DNA of 64,000 bases from assembly GCF_000429465.1 (NCBI RefSeq), contig NZ_AUBX01000015.1:372001-436000 (forward strand). The letters run 5' to 3'. Below the pieces are notes generated by a model. The model searched no databases, was not told the origin of the DNA, and saw only the letters and a list, made by a program, of their open reading frames with translations. Position numbers and translations under genes: made by a program. Shown here one piece after another: positions 8,056 to 18,000 of the stretch (its first letter is position 1; every line of letters starts with the position of its first letter). Source of the DNA: Algoriphagus vanfongensis DSM 17529 (GTDB lineage Bacteria > Bacteroidota > Bacteroidia > Cytophagales > Cyclobacteriaceae).

Positions 8056-11000
8056 CTATGACCTCAATCTTGCCATCGGTTCATCTCGTAATTTTTCAAC
8101 AGTTATGGTGCCAATTCCAGGTGCAGCTTCCAATTCTGAATAACTATTGATTCTTTTAGAGGCTTTACTTTCTCTATAATTGACAATGGCCTCCGCTCTA
8201 GTTTGACCAATTCCTTTAATGCGCTGAATTGCTCTTACATCTGAGGTATTCAGATTTACCATAAAATTCAATCTTCCAGTACCAAATCCAGGGATCGAAG
8301 ATTTAGCATGAGAAATTGATGTCGGGATGTCCCAATTCGTTGGTTGTGAGGTGGCTGGAGTCCAATTGTTATTTTTATATTCTAATTCTGTGAGTGAAAA
8401 ATTTAGGCTTTGTGCTACATATTGATCTGGATCCGAATAAATGCTGTTATCCAAGTTTTTAGAATATTCTACCTCAACTTCATATTTGACCACTTTTCCT
8501 TCATCTAGAATATGTTGTTTAGCAAACCTTTCGAATTTACTGTTCATTTCAGAATTGGTTTGCTTTGCTATTGGTGTCAAATTCCAAGAGACATTTCCTG
8601 GACCATGCAATTTGTGATTTAGTAAATGCCCTTCAACGATGTAGTTAGGATAGTTTTGTTTCAGAAGACCTCCTAGTCCTGTAGTATAGGTAGGCTGACT
8701 ACCGGCAAGTCCTCCAGGGTCCAAACTCAATGGAGAAACAACTACATGCTTACCCATTTCCATTCCTGCCCCAGTGACTTTTTGATTTGTAACAAGGACA
8801 GTTCTAGGGATTGGAGGGCCTCCAATATTATTTAGGATGGCTACAATTTTTTCAAATTCTCTCATGATGATTTGACCTTTTTCCACCCCTTGGCCTTCTC
8901 GGTTTTGATCGATGGTACTGGCTGAAGTTTGTAATTCTGCTACTTTGTCATCTGGAATTGTTTTTCCATTCCATGATTTTGAAGCAATGATTTGTTGGAT
9001 TGTTTTTGGATCTGCACTTGCAATAATAAGTCTAGCTTGTGGGTCGGGGCTTTCGAAATACGCCTCGTGTTTTTCTCCATTTGGAAGTGTGAATTCTTTC
9101 TTCATTCCAAGCCAACCCATTACGGTGTCAACTGCATTCCTTCCTGCTTGAAGAATGGCTCCCCCTACAGATAAAGCTCGGTCGATTAGCCAGTCGATCG
9201 CCTCATTTACTTTATCACGAAGGCCACCAATCATTTCGGCTATTCGAGTTCCTAATCCTCGTAGCCCAACTTGATTGGCAAGGAATCCAATAGCAACGGG
9301 TACAGCTCTGGCCAGTGCTCCTTCCAAGAAGTTTGCTGCCTCAGCAATTGTTCCCCTCGCAATGTTTGCAACCCCCGCCACAAAGGAATTGACGATTTCA
9401 AGCATCTCACGAAGCTTCTCGATAAAGGACTGGACTGCTCGGTAGAAAGCTATGAAACTGTTGACTACCGCCATGATGCCTGTCGGGTCGAGCATAGAAA
9501 GTAGTCGAACTGTAATCTGCTCTATGATTCGGGTCATGATCCAACTTTGAACTTGTTCTAGAACCATATTCCAGAGATTGCTCATTTGCTCTTGAATGTA
9601 TTCCCAAATCGCAATCGGTCCACGTTCCCAAACGTCTTTGATAAAGGTCCAGATACCTGTCAAAGTATCTATAGCTCCACGGATTTGCTCCACTCGTTCC
9701 GGTCCTATTTTCAAAGCAAGTCTCTCCCAGACATTGTCCATGGAGATTCCTAAAACATCTAAGACAAAACCTAAAATGGACTGGAAGCTTAAATCTGCAG
9801 GTGGGTTGATTCCCGCTGAAGCCAGTTCTCCAAATAGCCAATCTCTTAATCCTCCCAACAGATGGGTGACGATATTATCAAAGAACTGAACGAACCCTTG
9901 TTTAACTGCGCGAAGAAGATTTTTCAAGAATCCGATCGGGTCTCGCTTGATATCTTCAAATGCTGATCGGGCATTGGCGATGATTTGCTGAACAGTCTCT
10001 ATTGGGAAATTCATCACGACCAAGAGGACTTCTACAATGATCTTGACGATTGTGACGATAAAGTCAAAAAGTCTCAGGATGGGGTCTGCTAGAGTTTGGA
10101 CTATTCTTACAAAAGCATCTATCGGGTGGAAAACATCCTCAATAGTGAAGCTGTTCCAAAGGTCTAGGAAGAGTCCAGTGATATAAGCCCATGAGAAATT
10201 CAGAGTTGCAACAGCCGCATCGATCCTGCTTACCGTTTGCTCGATCGCTCCAGTTTCTTTCATTTGCTGGAATTGCTCCTCACCACCAGGCATCAAGCCC
10301 ATAAATCCTCGAATGATATTTTCAGTGGTACGAGGTACTTCTTCTTCAGTAAATGGATCCTTTCCTAATAAAACCGTAACTAAATGGTAGCCTTGTTGCT
10401 CCCTCGCATAGGCTGAAATTTGAGCCAAAAGAGCATTTTTGATAAACTCTAAAACCTTGGTAGCTACATTTTCAGCGAATGTGAAAACTCGTTGAGTAAA
10501 TGGAGCAAAAATGGTAACAGTTCTGGTAAATGCTGCTGGAGGATCCCGTAAGTCATCTAGAGAAAATGCATTCCAAGCTTGATCAAACAATGATTTTACT
10601 TCCTCGAAACTGAAATTTAATGCAGCTAATTCAGCATCAATCCAATCAGCCGTTTCTTGGATTGTACCCTCTGCTTGCATTCTTTCCAGCTCCTGCTCTT
10701 TGCCAATTAGAAGAAGGAATGCTTCTATTTTTTCTGCTGTTGTAGAGTTGACTTCCTCGCCTGTCAGAGGATCATGACCTAGCAATTGGACCAGTAATGG
10801 ATAGCCTGGGAAAGAATCTGCCAAAGCCTTGAGGGCTGTCATCAAAGCTTCCTTAATCAACTCAAAGACTTTGTCTTTGACTCGCCCTGCAAAAGTTTCT
10901 ATGTCTCGATAAAGCTGGCCAAAAGTTCTGTCTAGAACCTCCATATTCGCATCCCAGCCAGATAATAGACTGACCTCATCCCAAGCCTGCTCAAGTACTC

Positions 11001-11985
11001 TTTCAATCCTTCCGGTACTTAGATCCAAGGAATCCATTTGATCCTGAACCCAAGTAAGAGCATCCTGGATAATTCCCAATTCTTGGAGTTTGTTGAATAG
11101 GAGAGTTCCAAAAATCGGAATCAAACCCATCAACCCTCCAATGAGATTGACTGCATTTCGCTCTACACTTCTTCCAGCTAATGGATCATATCCAACGACT
11201 ACACAGAGTAAGGTGTACCCTGGGATATAAGATGCAAATTCTGATAGACCCTCTCGAACTGCCCAAGGGAGTCTTTGGACTCCTTCTGCTCCCTCTGAAA
11301 TGTTTTCAGACGGAGACCTTCGAACTCCACTGTCTTGTTGGACGACATGCGTCAACTCATGTGCTAACAAATGCTTTCCTTTGGAGGATTCAGGACTATA
11401 TTTCCCTTCATTGAAATAGACATCAGATCCATGGGTGAAAGCCTGGGCTCCCAATGCATTACTCATGGATGTGGCTTGAGGTCCGGTATGGATTTTTACT
11501 CCTGAGAAATCAGCACCTATTTTCTGACCCATTTCGGATTGGACAGCAGGAGCCATAGGGCTACCACCTCCCGTACCACCTTGAATTTGTGTGGAAACAG
11601 AGGCAGGAACCTCGCCATTTCCTCCCATCATTTGAAGAGATTCTTCTTCCTCTTCACCCTTGAGCTGAACAGTTTCTTCCTCCTCTTCTTTCAATTGAAG
11701 TTCCTCTTCCGGACTCAGGGAAATCATGGAGATACCAGCTGAAAGAGGCATCATTTGTACCGATTCCTCTTCTTCCTCCTCTAATTGGACTCCTCCAGAA
11801 CTCCCAGTCATTATCGGAGTTTGTGGAGTGGTTGGCATCATCATTACCTGATCGGCAACCGAGTCTGCTTCTTTTTCATATTTGTCACCGGGTTTCCCGA
11901 CTTTGAGGGAAGGTTGGATTATAGCAGCTCCAGCCCCGAACAGGCGGGATTTAGGTGGGGCTATTTTTTTTGCTGCTGCTCCCAT
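8056..11985 (-). CDS. eCIS DUF4157 protein, probable cargo with nuclease-like C-terminus
   Basis: A 1309-residue protein ending the eCIS gene run. Residues 28-50 carry the VGKPGDKYEKEADSVADQV segment typical of eCIS core proteins. Residues 65-120 hold repeated Gln-flanked acidic clusters (such as QLEEEEEESVQ). DUF4157 lies at about 145-218, with an intact HELTH (209-213). Three tandem copies of an unnamed domain of about 138 residues start at 256, 394 and 532, each opening GYxLhxxLhGxDPhTxEEV. A long amphipathic helical region runs to about 960. Residues 1000-1185 contain GHLLNHKLHGPGN (1119-1131) and NLTPI (1135-1139), resembling the His/Asn core of NucA-type nonspecific endonucleases, although the usual Arg before GH is Glu. 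Residues 1245-1305 form helix-hairpin-helix motifs (RIKGIGQTRAEAIV; LEAAPGIGTITVEKL). DUF4157 proteins are commonly eCIS-associated cargo; the nuclease activity is my inference. Confidence 0.85.
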   Translation of the reverse strand: MGAAAKKIAPPKSRLFGAGAAIIQPSLKVGKPGDKYEKEADSVADQVMMMPTTPQTPIMTGSSGGVQLEEEEEESVQMMPLSAGISMISLSPEEELQLKEEEEETVQLKGEEEEESLQMMGGNGEVPASVSTQIQGGTGGGSPMAPAVQSEMGQKIGADFSGVKIHTGPQATSMSNALGAQAFTHGSDVYFNEGKYSPESSKGKHLLAHELTHVVQQDSGVRRSPSENISEGAEGVQRLPWAVREGLSEFASYIPGYTLLCVVVGYDPLAGRSVERNAVNLIGGLMGLIPIFGTLLFNKLQELGIIQDALTWVQDQMDSLDLSTGRIERVLEQAWDEVSLLSGWDANMEVLDRTFGQLYRDIETFAGRVKDKVFELIKEALMTALKALADSFPGYPLLVQLLGHDPLTGEEVNSTTAEKIEAFLLLIGKEQELERMQAEGTIQETADWIDAELAALNFSFEEVKSLFDQAWNAFSLDDLRDPPAAFTRTVTIFAPFTQRVFTFAENVATKVLEFIKNALLAQISAYAREQQGYHLVTVLLGKDPFTEEEVPRTTENIIRGFMGLMPGGEEQFQQMKETGAIEQTVSRIDAAVATLNFSWAYITGLFLDLWNSFTIEDVFHPIDAFVRIVQTLADPILRLFDFIVTIVKIIVEVLLVVMNFPIETVQQIIANARSAFEDIKRDPIGFLKNLLRAVKQGFVQFFDNIVTHLLGGLRDWLFGELASAGINPPADLSFQSILGFVLDVLGISMDNVWERLALKIGPERVEQIRGAIDTLTGIWTFIKDVWERGPIAIWEYIQEQMSNLWNMVLEQVQSWIMTRIIEQITVRLLSMLDPTGIMAVVNSFIAFYRAVQSFIEKLREMLEIVNSFVAGVANIARGTIAEAANFLEGALARAVPVAIGFLANQVGLRGLGTRIAEMIGGLRDKVNEAIDWLIDRALSVGGAILQAGRNAVDTVMGWLGMKKEFTLPNGEKHEAYFESPDPQARLIIASADPKTIQQIIASKSWNGKTIPDDKVAELQTSASTIDQNREGQGVEKGQIIMREFEKIVAILNNIGGPPIPRTVLVTNQKVTGAGMEMGKHVVVSPLSLDPGGLAGSQPTYTTGLGGLLKQNYPNYIVEGHLLNHKLHGPGNVSWNLTPIAKQTNSEMNSKFERFAKQHILDEGKVVKYEVEVEYSKNLDNSIYSDPDQYVAQSLNFSLTELEYKNNNWTPATSQPTNWDIPTSISHAKSSIPGFGTGRLNFMVNLNTSDVRAIQRIKGIGQTRAEAIVNYRESKASKRINSYSELEAAPGIGTITVEKLRDEPMARLRS

Positions 11986-11990
11986 GGATA

Positions 11991-12170
11991 TTATTTTTTA
12001 AGAGGAGTCATTGCTTCTCCAGGTTCTTCAGTTTTCATCCCTTGTCGTTCTTTTTCCACAGGACTCATTTCTTCCTTTTCATTTTCTACTGCCTTTTCTT
12101 TGTCAACCATGATGACAACTGGCTCTTTTTCAGGTTCCTGCTCAGGCTTTTTTCGGACTTTTCGTTTCAT
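11991..12170 (-). CDS. 59-residue highly charged protein between eCIS ATPase and cargo
   Basis: A short gene with a strong ribosome-binding site: GGAGGG lies 4 bases before the ATG at 12170. The product begins MKRKVRKKPEQEPEKEP and is almost entirely Lys, Arg and Glu plus a few hydrophobic residues (VVIMVDKEK), with no Cys, no signal peptide and no membrane segment. It is probably disordered or a single helix. The stop is 5 bases before the start of the DUF4157 gene, so the two are likely translated together, and it starts 10 bases after the ATPase gene ends. I recognise no family. Possible roles such as a cargo adaptor, loading factor or neutraliser are inference from position only. Confidence 0.75.
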   Translation of the reverse strand: MKRKVRKKPEQEPEKEPVVIMVDKEKAVENEKEEMSPVEKERQGMKTEEPGEAMTPLKK

Positions 12171-12180
12171 TTCTCCCTCC

Positions 12181-13530
12181 TTAAATTGTTCTTCCTACTT
12201 TTTGAAATTCCTTTCTCACACCTTCTGTGATATCTTCCATCCGGATGATTTTATCATCGTGTTCCAGAGCCATCAAAAGGCTATGTTGAATCACATTGAT
12301 AATGCTGCCGCCACTGAGATCATAGGAAGAGGCCAATGACATCAGATTTACTTTCGGTTCAAGCTGAGCTCTTTCAGGGAATCCATTTTTCCAAAGTTGA
12401 AGTCGTTCTTCGGCTTGGGGCATGGGGAAAAATATGCTTGATTGGAAGCGGCGCATAAATGCTTCATCAAGGTTCCCTTTTAGATTGGTAGCCAAAATGA
12501 CTAAGCCATCATACTCTTCTATCCTTTGCAAAAGATAAGAGACCTCTTGGTTGGCATATTTGTCATGGGCATCATTGACAGAGGTTCGTTTTCCGAAAAT
12601 GGCATCTGCCTCATCGAAAAACAGAATCCAATTTTGCTTTTCTGCCCGGTCAAAAATCTTCCCCAAGTTCTTTTCTGTTTCTCCAATGTATTTGGAAACA
12701 AGCCTCGATAGATCAATTCGATAGACATCCAAGCCCATTTTTTTGCCCAAAAGGGCTGCTGTTAAAGTTTTTCCAGTGCCTGGGGGACCAAAAAATAAAG
12801 CTTTGTATCCGGGGCTTAGCACTTTGCCCATTCCCCATTCATTAAGCAAAAAGTCCTTATGCTTGAGCCAAATCTCTAATTCTTTCAGCTCAATTCTAGT
12901 GTCTTCTGGCAATACCAAGTCTTCCCAATCCAAAGCTGTGTGAAGTCGCTGGGCAGGGAAATCATTGTTGAAACTTGGCTTCTGAATCCGTCCTGTGGTG
13001 ATGAGATCCAAGATTTCTCTCGATATGGTTAAAGTGCCAGATAAGTAAGATTCATCCGTTTCCACATCGCTCAATTTGAGTATTCCTTCTTTGAATAAGG
13101 TACCCGTTCCATCAAGAAGATTCTGGTATTGAAATCGTTTTTTGAGGTCATTTCCAGCCAAAATGAAAAGGATAGTCTCTCCAGTTGGAATAAATCCATT
13201 GTGAGATTTGGCTTTTTTGCCACCAAATTCCGTGTAGATCTGCTGAGTCAATTGATTCCTACTCATAAACATGTCCAGCAATTGTGGACGGATATGAGGG
13301 ACAGCAGCTAGGATTAGCAGAAAACGATCCTCTGGTCCCAGGTGATGTTTTTTGATCAAATCAGAATATGGTGATTCTAGATTATCCAGCTCTGGTGGAG
13401 GAATATGGAGAAGGTCTTGGTTGGCCGTATCAGGTTTTGCATTGATAGCTGACCTGGCCTTCAAGATCTGCTGAAGCCAATCCATTTCCAATTGGACGAA
13501 TTGGGCGTTATCGTGTGCTTTGCTTACCAT
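12181..13530 (-). CDS. eCIS AAA+ ATPase (Afp15-like)
   Basis: A 449-residue ATPase with an N-terminal helical domain of about 200 residues and a C-terminal AAA+ module: Walker A GPPGTGKT (248-255), Walker B ILFFDEAD (302-309), sensor 1 ILATN and RRF near 361. ATPases of this type accompany nearly all eCIS loci and are thought to help assembly or sheath and cargo handling rather than firing. The open frame reaches back to 13584, but that start would overlap the upstream gene by 61 bases. The ATG at 13530 overlaps the upstream stop by 7 bases and fits translational coupling, so it is preferred. Confidence 0.93.
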   Translation of the reverse strand: MVSKAHDNAQFVQLEMDWLQQILKARSAINAKPDTANQDLLHIPPPELDNLESPYSDLIKKHHLGPEDRFLLILAAVPHIRPQLLDMFMSRNQLTQQIYTEFGGKKAKSHNGFIPTGETILFILAGNDLKKRFQYQNLLDGTGTLFKEGILKLSDVETDESYLSGTLTISREILDLITTGRIQKPSFNNDFPAQRLHTALDWEDLVLPEDTRIELKELEIWLKHKDFLLNEWGMGKVLSPGYKALFFGPPGTGKTLTAALLGKKMGLDVYRIDLSRLVSKYIGETEKNLGKIFDRAEKQNWILFFDEADAIFGKRTSVNDAHDKYANQEVSYLLQRIEEYDGLVILATNLKGNLDEAFMRRFQSSIFFPMPQAEERLQLWKNGFPERAQLEPKVNLMSLASSYDLSGGSIINVIQHSLLMALEHDDKIIRMEDITEGVRKEFQKVGRTI

Positions 13531-15077
13531 TCTGTAAAAAGTGTTTCTTCCATCCAAGGATGTTTGATGATACTTATCCCCCAAGGGAGCTGGTTCAAAA
13601 GAATGTCAATAGATGTTCTTGGAATGATCAATTGAAAACCCTTATCAACTTTCCGAAGACTTCCTTCCCGAGGAAAAAATCCTTTGGAAATGGATTTCCC
13701 TGATGAAGTTTTTAAAGCTTTCCACCTTTGCGCTAAAGTGTCCAAAAGGTTTTTCATCTCCTCTTTTTCCAAATCTGTGGGTTCAAACTCTACCTCAATA
13801 ACCTTTGAGCAAGGAATTCCACAAAGGATTTTGTTCAGAAGTAGGTCGCTTTCCTCAAATTGATTGCTTTCATCTAGCAGACTTTGCAATAGCAAAGCGG
13901 CCCTGTTTTGGGCTTTATCAGAGACAAACTCTTTCTCTTTCGTCAAATTCAAGCCTTCGAAAAAGTATGGCAGAAAAGGAGCCGTTAACACCAATCCCGC
14001 ATTTGTTATAGGGAAAGTTTCGTCTTCCTCCAATTGATCTTTGGATCGAAAAAGATCTTTTTTCCTGGATTTCATAGGTTCCTCAATGGAACTGGTCTTT
14101 TTTAAAAGCCTTTTGGCTTGTTCAAAAAATAGATCTGATTCAGATTTTTCCGAGAACTTGGATTTCTGTTTTTGAGAAACCTTTGAATTCTTATAAATAG
14201 GAGTTTGAGACCATTCTAGCCATACTTTTTCAATAGCTTTATGATCAATTTTTGTGGATTTGACCTCAGCAAAAAATGTTAAGATCAGGTCATTTAATTC
14301 ACTAGATTTCGGTTTGCCTGGATTCAATAAAATCTGAGAATCCAGCTTTTTTGAAAAAGAGTTGAGATGGCTTTTTTCAAGGATAATAGCTTCTAAAACA
14401 GCCTTGATAAAGATTGAATCCAATTCTTTTGATGATGAAAAACTGGGAACCAAAGTGGTTTTGAAGCTTTTGAAAAGGTACTCTATAAGTTCAACTTTTT
14501 GCGGTTTAAACCAAGTCAGAAAATAGATTAAATCTTGAGTTGATATATGCTTAGAAAGTCTAGAAACAGCATTTCTACTTAGTTTTTTCTTTTCAATCCA
14601 TGATTTGAAAGCCTGATTTTTTTCTTGAATTAACTTTCTGAAAAGAGATTTTATAGTGCTTTGAGAAGATTGATCTGACCACCATGGTTTTCTCCCAAAT
14701 TCCAAGAGATAAATGAGAAGCTCAACTTCTTTATTTTGATCAAAACTGTCTTTTCGAATAAATTGAGGTCCTTCTTTTTTGATTTTTGGGTTTGATAATT
14801 CAGGGTGCCTACGAAGGATCAGGGTTTTCAACTCCTCCCGGAGTCGATTTCTCAATAAATCAGGATCTAAATTCGAATTGATCCTTCCCAAATTAATTTC
14901 GAGGTTGTCTATCCGAATCGTCTGGTTCGGAATATCCACCTCTTCCAAAACCTCTTCAATAATGGGTTGAAGTTGAGTTTGGAATTTTTCTCCCCAATGA
15001 GCCAAATCAGTCCTGGCTTGAATCGCATCGCTGTAATTCAGGTCTAGAATCTGCCTATGGATCAAGTGCCGACTCAT
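13524..15077 (-). CDS. eCIS tape-measure protein (CIS_TMP, Afp14-like)
   Basis: A 517-residue protein matching the CIS_TMP family. The N-terminus reads HLIHRQILDLNYSDAIQART and leads to the conserved IRIDNLEINLGRI (about residues 54-66). The middle is Lys- and Ser-rich and helical. Near the C-terminus is the family's NAGLVLTAPFLPYFFEGL segment, then CGIPCSKVIEVEFEP and PWGISIIKHPWMEETLFTEW. Afp14-type proteins set the length of the tube. At 517 residues it is shorter than some homologues, so the particle may be short if length scales in the usual way. Its ATG overlaps the upstream gene's stop (ATGA). Confidence 0.88.
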   Translation of the reverse strand: MSRHLIHRQILDLNYSDAIQARTDLAHWGEKFQTQLQPIIEEVLEEVDIPNQTIRIDNLEINLGRINSNLDPDLLRNRLREELKTLILRRHPELSNPKIKKEGPQFIRKDSFDQNKEVELLIYLLEFGRKPWWSDQSSQSTIKSLFRKLIQEKNQAFKSWIEKKKLSRNAVSRLSKHISTQDLIYFLTWFKPQKVELIEYLFKSFKTTLVPSFSSSKELDSIFIKAVLEAIILEKSHLNSFSKKLDSQILLNPGKPKSSELNDLILTFFAEVKSTKIDHKAIEKVWLEWSQTPIYKNSKVSQKQKSKFSEKSESDLFFEQAKRLLKKTSSIEEPMKSRKKDLFRSKDQLEEDETFPITNAGLVLTAPFLPYFFEGLNLTKEKEFVSDKAQNRAALLLQSLLDESNQFEESDLLLNKILCGIPCSKVIEVEFEPTDLEKEEMKNLLDTLAQRWKALKTSSGKSISKGFFPREGSLRKVDKGFQLIIPRTSIDILLNQLPWGISIIKHPWMEETLFTEW

Positions 15078-18000
15078 TTTTTGGTGGAGATTATTTCAAC
15101 CAAACTCGCCTTAGTGGAATTGCTTCTATACTGAAGGTCATTTTCATCAGCGATTACCTTGAGGGTATCGTTTTTCAACAAGCTTAATTCCTCATTCGCC
15201 AGTGATATTTCCTGCTTGTCATCCTGAAGCAAAACAATCAATTCGTTCTTATCTGGAGTCGCTGTCGCATCTGTGATCAATCCTCTAGAAGAGGCAAGTT
15301 TAAACATATCAGTGGCATCTAAAGTCGCCACTGAAGTTGAAACACCTGTAACTGCTGGTTGGGAAACCCTAACGGAGGTCAAAACATGAATGATTTGAGT
15401 TTCATCGCAGATCTCTCTCGTGTTTGATACAAAACCTACAGCGGCAAATTGGAGTGTTACCCCTGGATTTGGGAATTGAAGTGTAAATCTTCCATCGAGA
15501 TCAGTGACCGTACCTATTTGTTCTCCTTCTATTGTGATCTGGACACCTGAAATTGGTTTTCCAGAGGCGTCTAGAACTTGTCCTATCACTCCTGTGGAAG
15601 TACATGTTGGCTCAAGCTGAGCACCACAATTTGATGACTGGTAATCCAGGATCGCCTGGCCCATTGCATTGAATGACATACCATCAATATAGAGGTTAAG
15701 ACATCTTACTAATTGTTCTCTAGTTACCTCATTATCCAAGAAGTCATTTTCGATTTCATCTTGGGTGAATCCTCTGGTTTCTCGAAGGCTCGTGAGCAAA
15801 GAATTAATAGCAAATTCAAAGCTGTTACCTGAATCCAATCCTCTTGCTGCATTTGCCTCAAATACATTTTTGTCCCCCCAACAGGTCAAGATCTCCTCAG
15901 TATAGCAAACTGTTGGATTAGCTTCTTTTACCCAAATGGTCACTCTTCCTACATCTGATAGACTGCTGGCTTGATCCACTAATTTATAGTTGAATGAATC
16001 ATCACCAGAGAATCCTTCTGGCGGTTCATATAGGAAAGTTGAACTAGAGCCTATTTGAGATACTTTCCCTCCTTTTTCTGTGGATTCGGATAGCAATTCA
16101 ACAGCATAATCTCGCTCAATTGGCAAACGGTCATTGATGACGACTGGAATTTCCACTGGAGTATTTTCCATTGTCACGGCATAATCTGGTCGGGCAAATG
16201 GAGGTAGAAGACTCCAATCATCTCCTTCACAAGCATCAATACATTGACAATCACAAGCAGCTCCTGGAAGACTAAAGTCCCCAATTACCCTTTCTGAACT
16301 TGTCATGTAAAGAAGGATAAATGTACCCCCTTTGTAAACTCCGGCTTCGTGATTAATTCCCTGGTTTTGTTGAATGTATTCAGTAAAGCGTTTCGAATTA
16401 TGGAGCTTGTCTTTTCTATGGAGGAAACTCAGGAAAAGGCGCTGGATTTTAGTGAAATAGAATAAATCCAAAACCCGATAAACTAAAGGAGAAACTCTCG
16501 CAATTAATCCACTATATACATCTTGTAGAGGAGTTTCATCATCATTTTCCAAATCAATGTTGTCCAACACTTTCATCTGGATAAGGATGAAATCCAATAG
16601 AGTTTGGAGGATCTTTTTATAGGATTCTTGGAATTGATCCCAATCAAGATCTTCTAGGCATTCTGCTAAAGAATCGACCAAAGATTCGAATAATCCAAAG
16701 GCATCCATTACCTGTTTTTCTTGGTCTTCATCGTATAATGGATCGTCTCCACCGTACTTTTCATTCATTTCTCGGAGATAATCTATAATCAAGCGGATAT
16801 CCCGAATCAGTCCAAGCAAAAGCAATCGGTGATGCATATATTCTTCCTGAAGGTCATTCCATCCACAATTGCTATCTGTCAAAGTTCCACCTGCATCTAA
16901 ATGCAATGCTTCTAAATGAATAGGAAGATTGAATTGATTAATCAGGTTTTGTATAGCTGTTTTTGCATCCTCGATATTATGTCCCAGATGTCCTTCGATC
17001 CTCAAAAATGGATAAGGATCCCAGTTGAAATTCAATGGCGATTCTAAAAATTCTGGATTCGCAACTGGAGTATCCGGTTGATTGTCATAGGATAAAACTT
17101 CTGGCCGATCGCTGCTCCTGAGTTGTAGGGTTCCAGGCGCTTTCCAATTCTTTTCCAATGAAAACCAGCTCCCGAAACTTCCTTTTCCCTTGATATCGTA
17201 GTAATAAGGAATGGACCTGCTTCCCAAATCTTCGTATTTCTCAATGCTTGGAGTAATTTTTATGGGAAAGGTTTCTGGGTCTGGCTCTCTGAGTATTCCC
17301 AATTCTAAATTCTCAATCATCAATACCAATCGGCGATATTGCTGATTTAGTTTTTCCTGAAGTAGCTTTTGCCCATTGAAAATTGGAGGCTGAACCAAGC
17401 CGTGACGATATTTGTAAAATTCTTCTGCGGTTTCACTAGCCGGAATAGCTCTCCCAAGCATCAAGTGCAAAGGGAATAAAGAAGGGTCTGTCGGACAGGA
17501 ATACCACAGCGATAGTCCTGTTTCCATAAACTCATCCCAAGCCAGATTCAATTCTTTGAAGAAATCATAGAGATATTGGATTCCCAAGACAGTTGCGGGA
17601 GCATCTATCAAGCTTTGATTGATTTGGTCGATTTTGTTGATAATAGGTGCTGAATCGAATGGATTTGAAAAGCCAAAACTCTTAGCTAAAAGTGGTTCGA
17701 AGATCTTGTATCCTTGCGCTAGATTATCCCAATATTCTGTTGTGACAGTCTCCGAAATCGTATTTTGATAATGACTGATAAATGGGCCAATCAGGGTTGA
17801 TTCAGGAGTTGAAGGGCTGAAGAGTGGCTTTTTGAAATGGTAATTCTTTAAATTGGGATCCGATGAAAATTCTCCAGAAACATTGGATGACCGAGTCAAA
17901 ATAATATCCAAATCGGCTTTGGAAACAACCAGTTTTCGAAGTGTTAAAAGTCGATCTTGTCCTTTGTCATCACAGGCATTTCCCAGACAGGATTTGAGGT

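Noticed and set aside
11355..11361. DUF4157 HELTH as an active metalloprotease
   Set aside because: The HExxH motif is intact, but DUF4157 in eCIS proteins is not established as a protease and no third ligand could be assigned by eye.
11955..12230. Hydrophobic plus-strand open frame opposite the eCIS small gene
   Set aside because: It is the reverse complement of Lys/Glu-rich coding sequence, which gives Phe/Leu/Ser-rich shadow frames; no ribosome site.
13531..13584. Longer N-terminus of the eCIS ATPase
   Set aside because: It would overlap the tape-measure gene by 61 bases; the start at 13530 has the expected short overlap.
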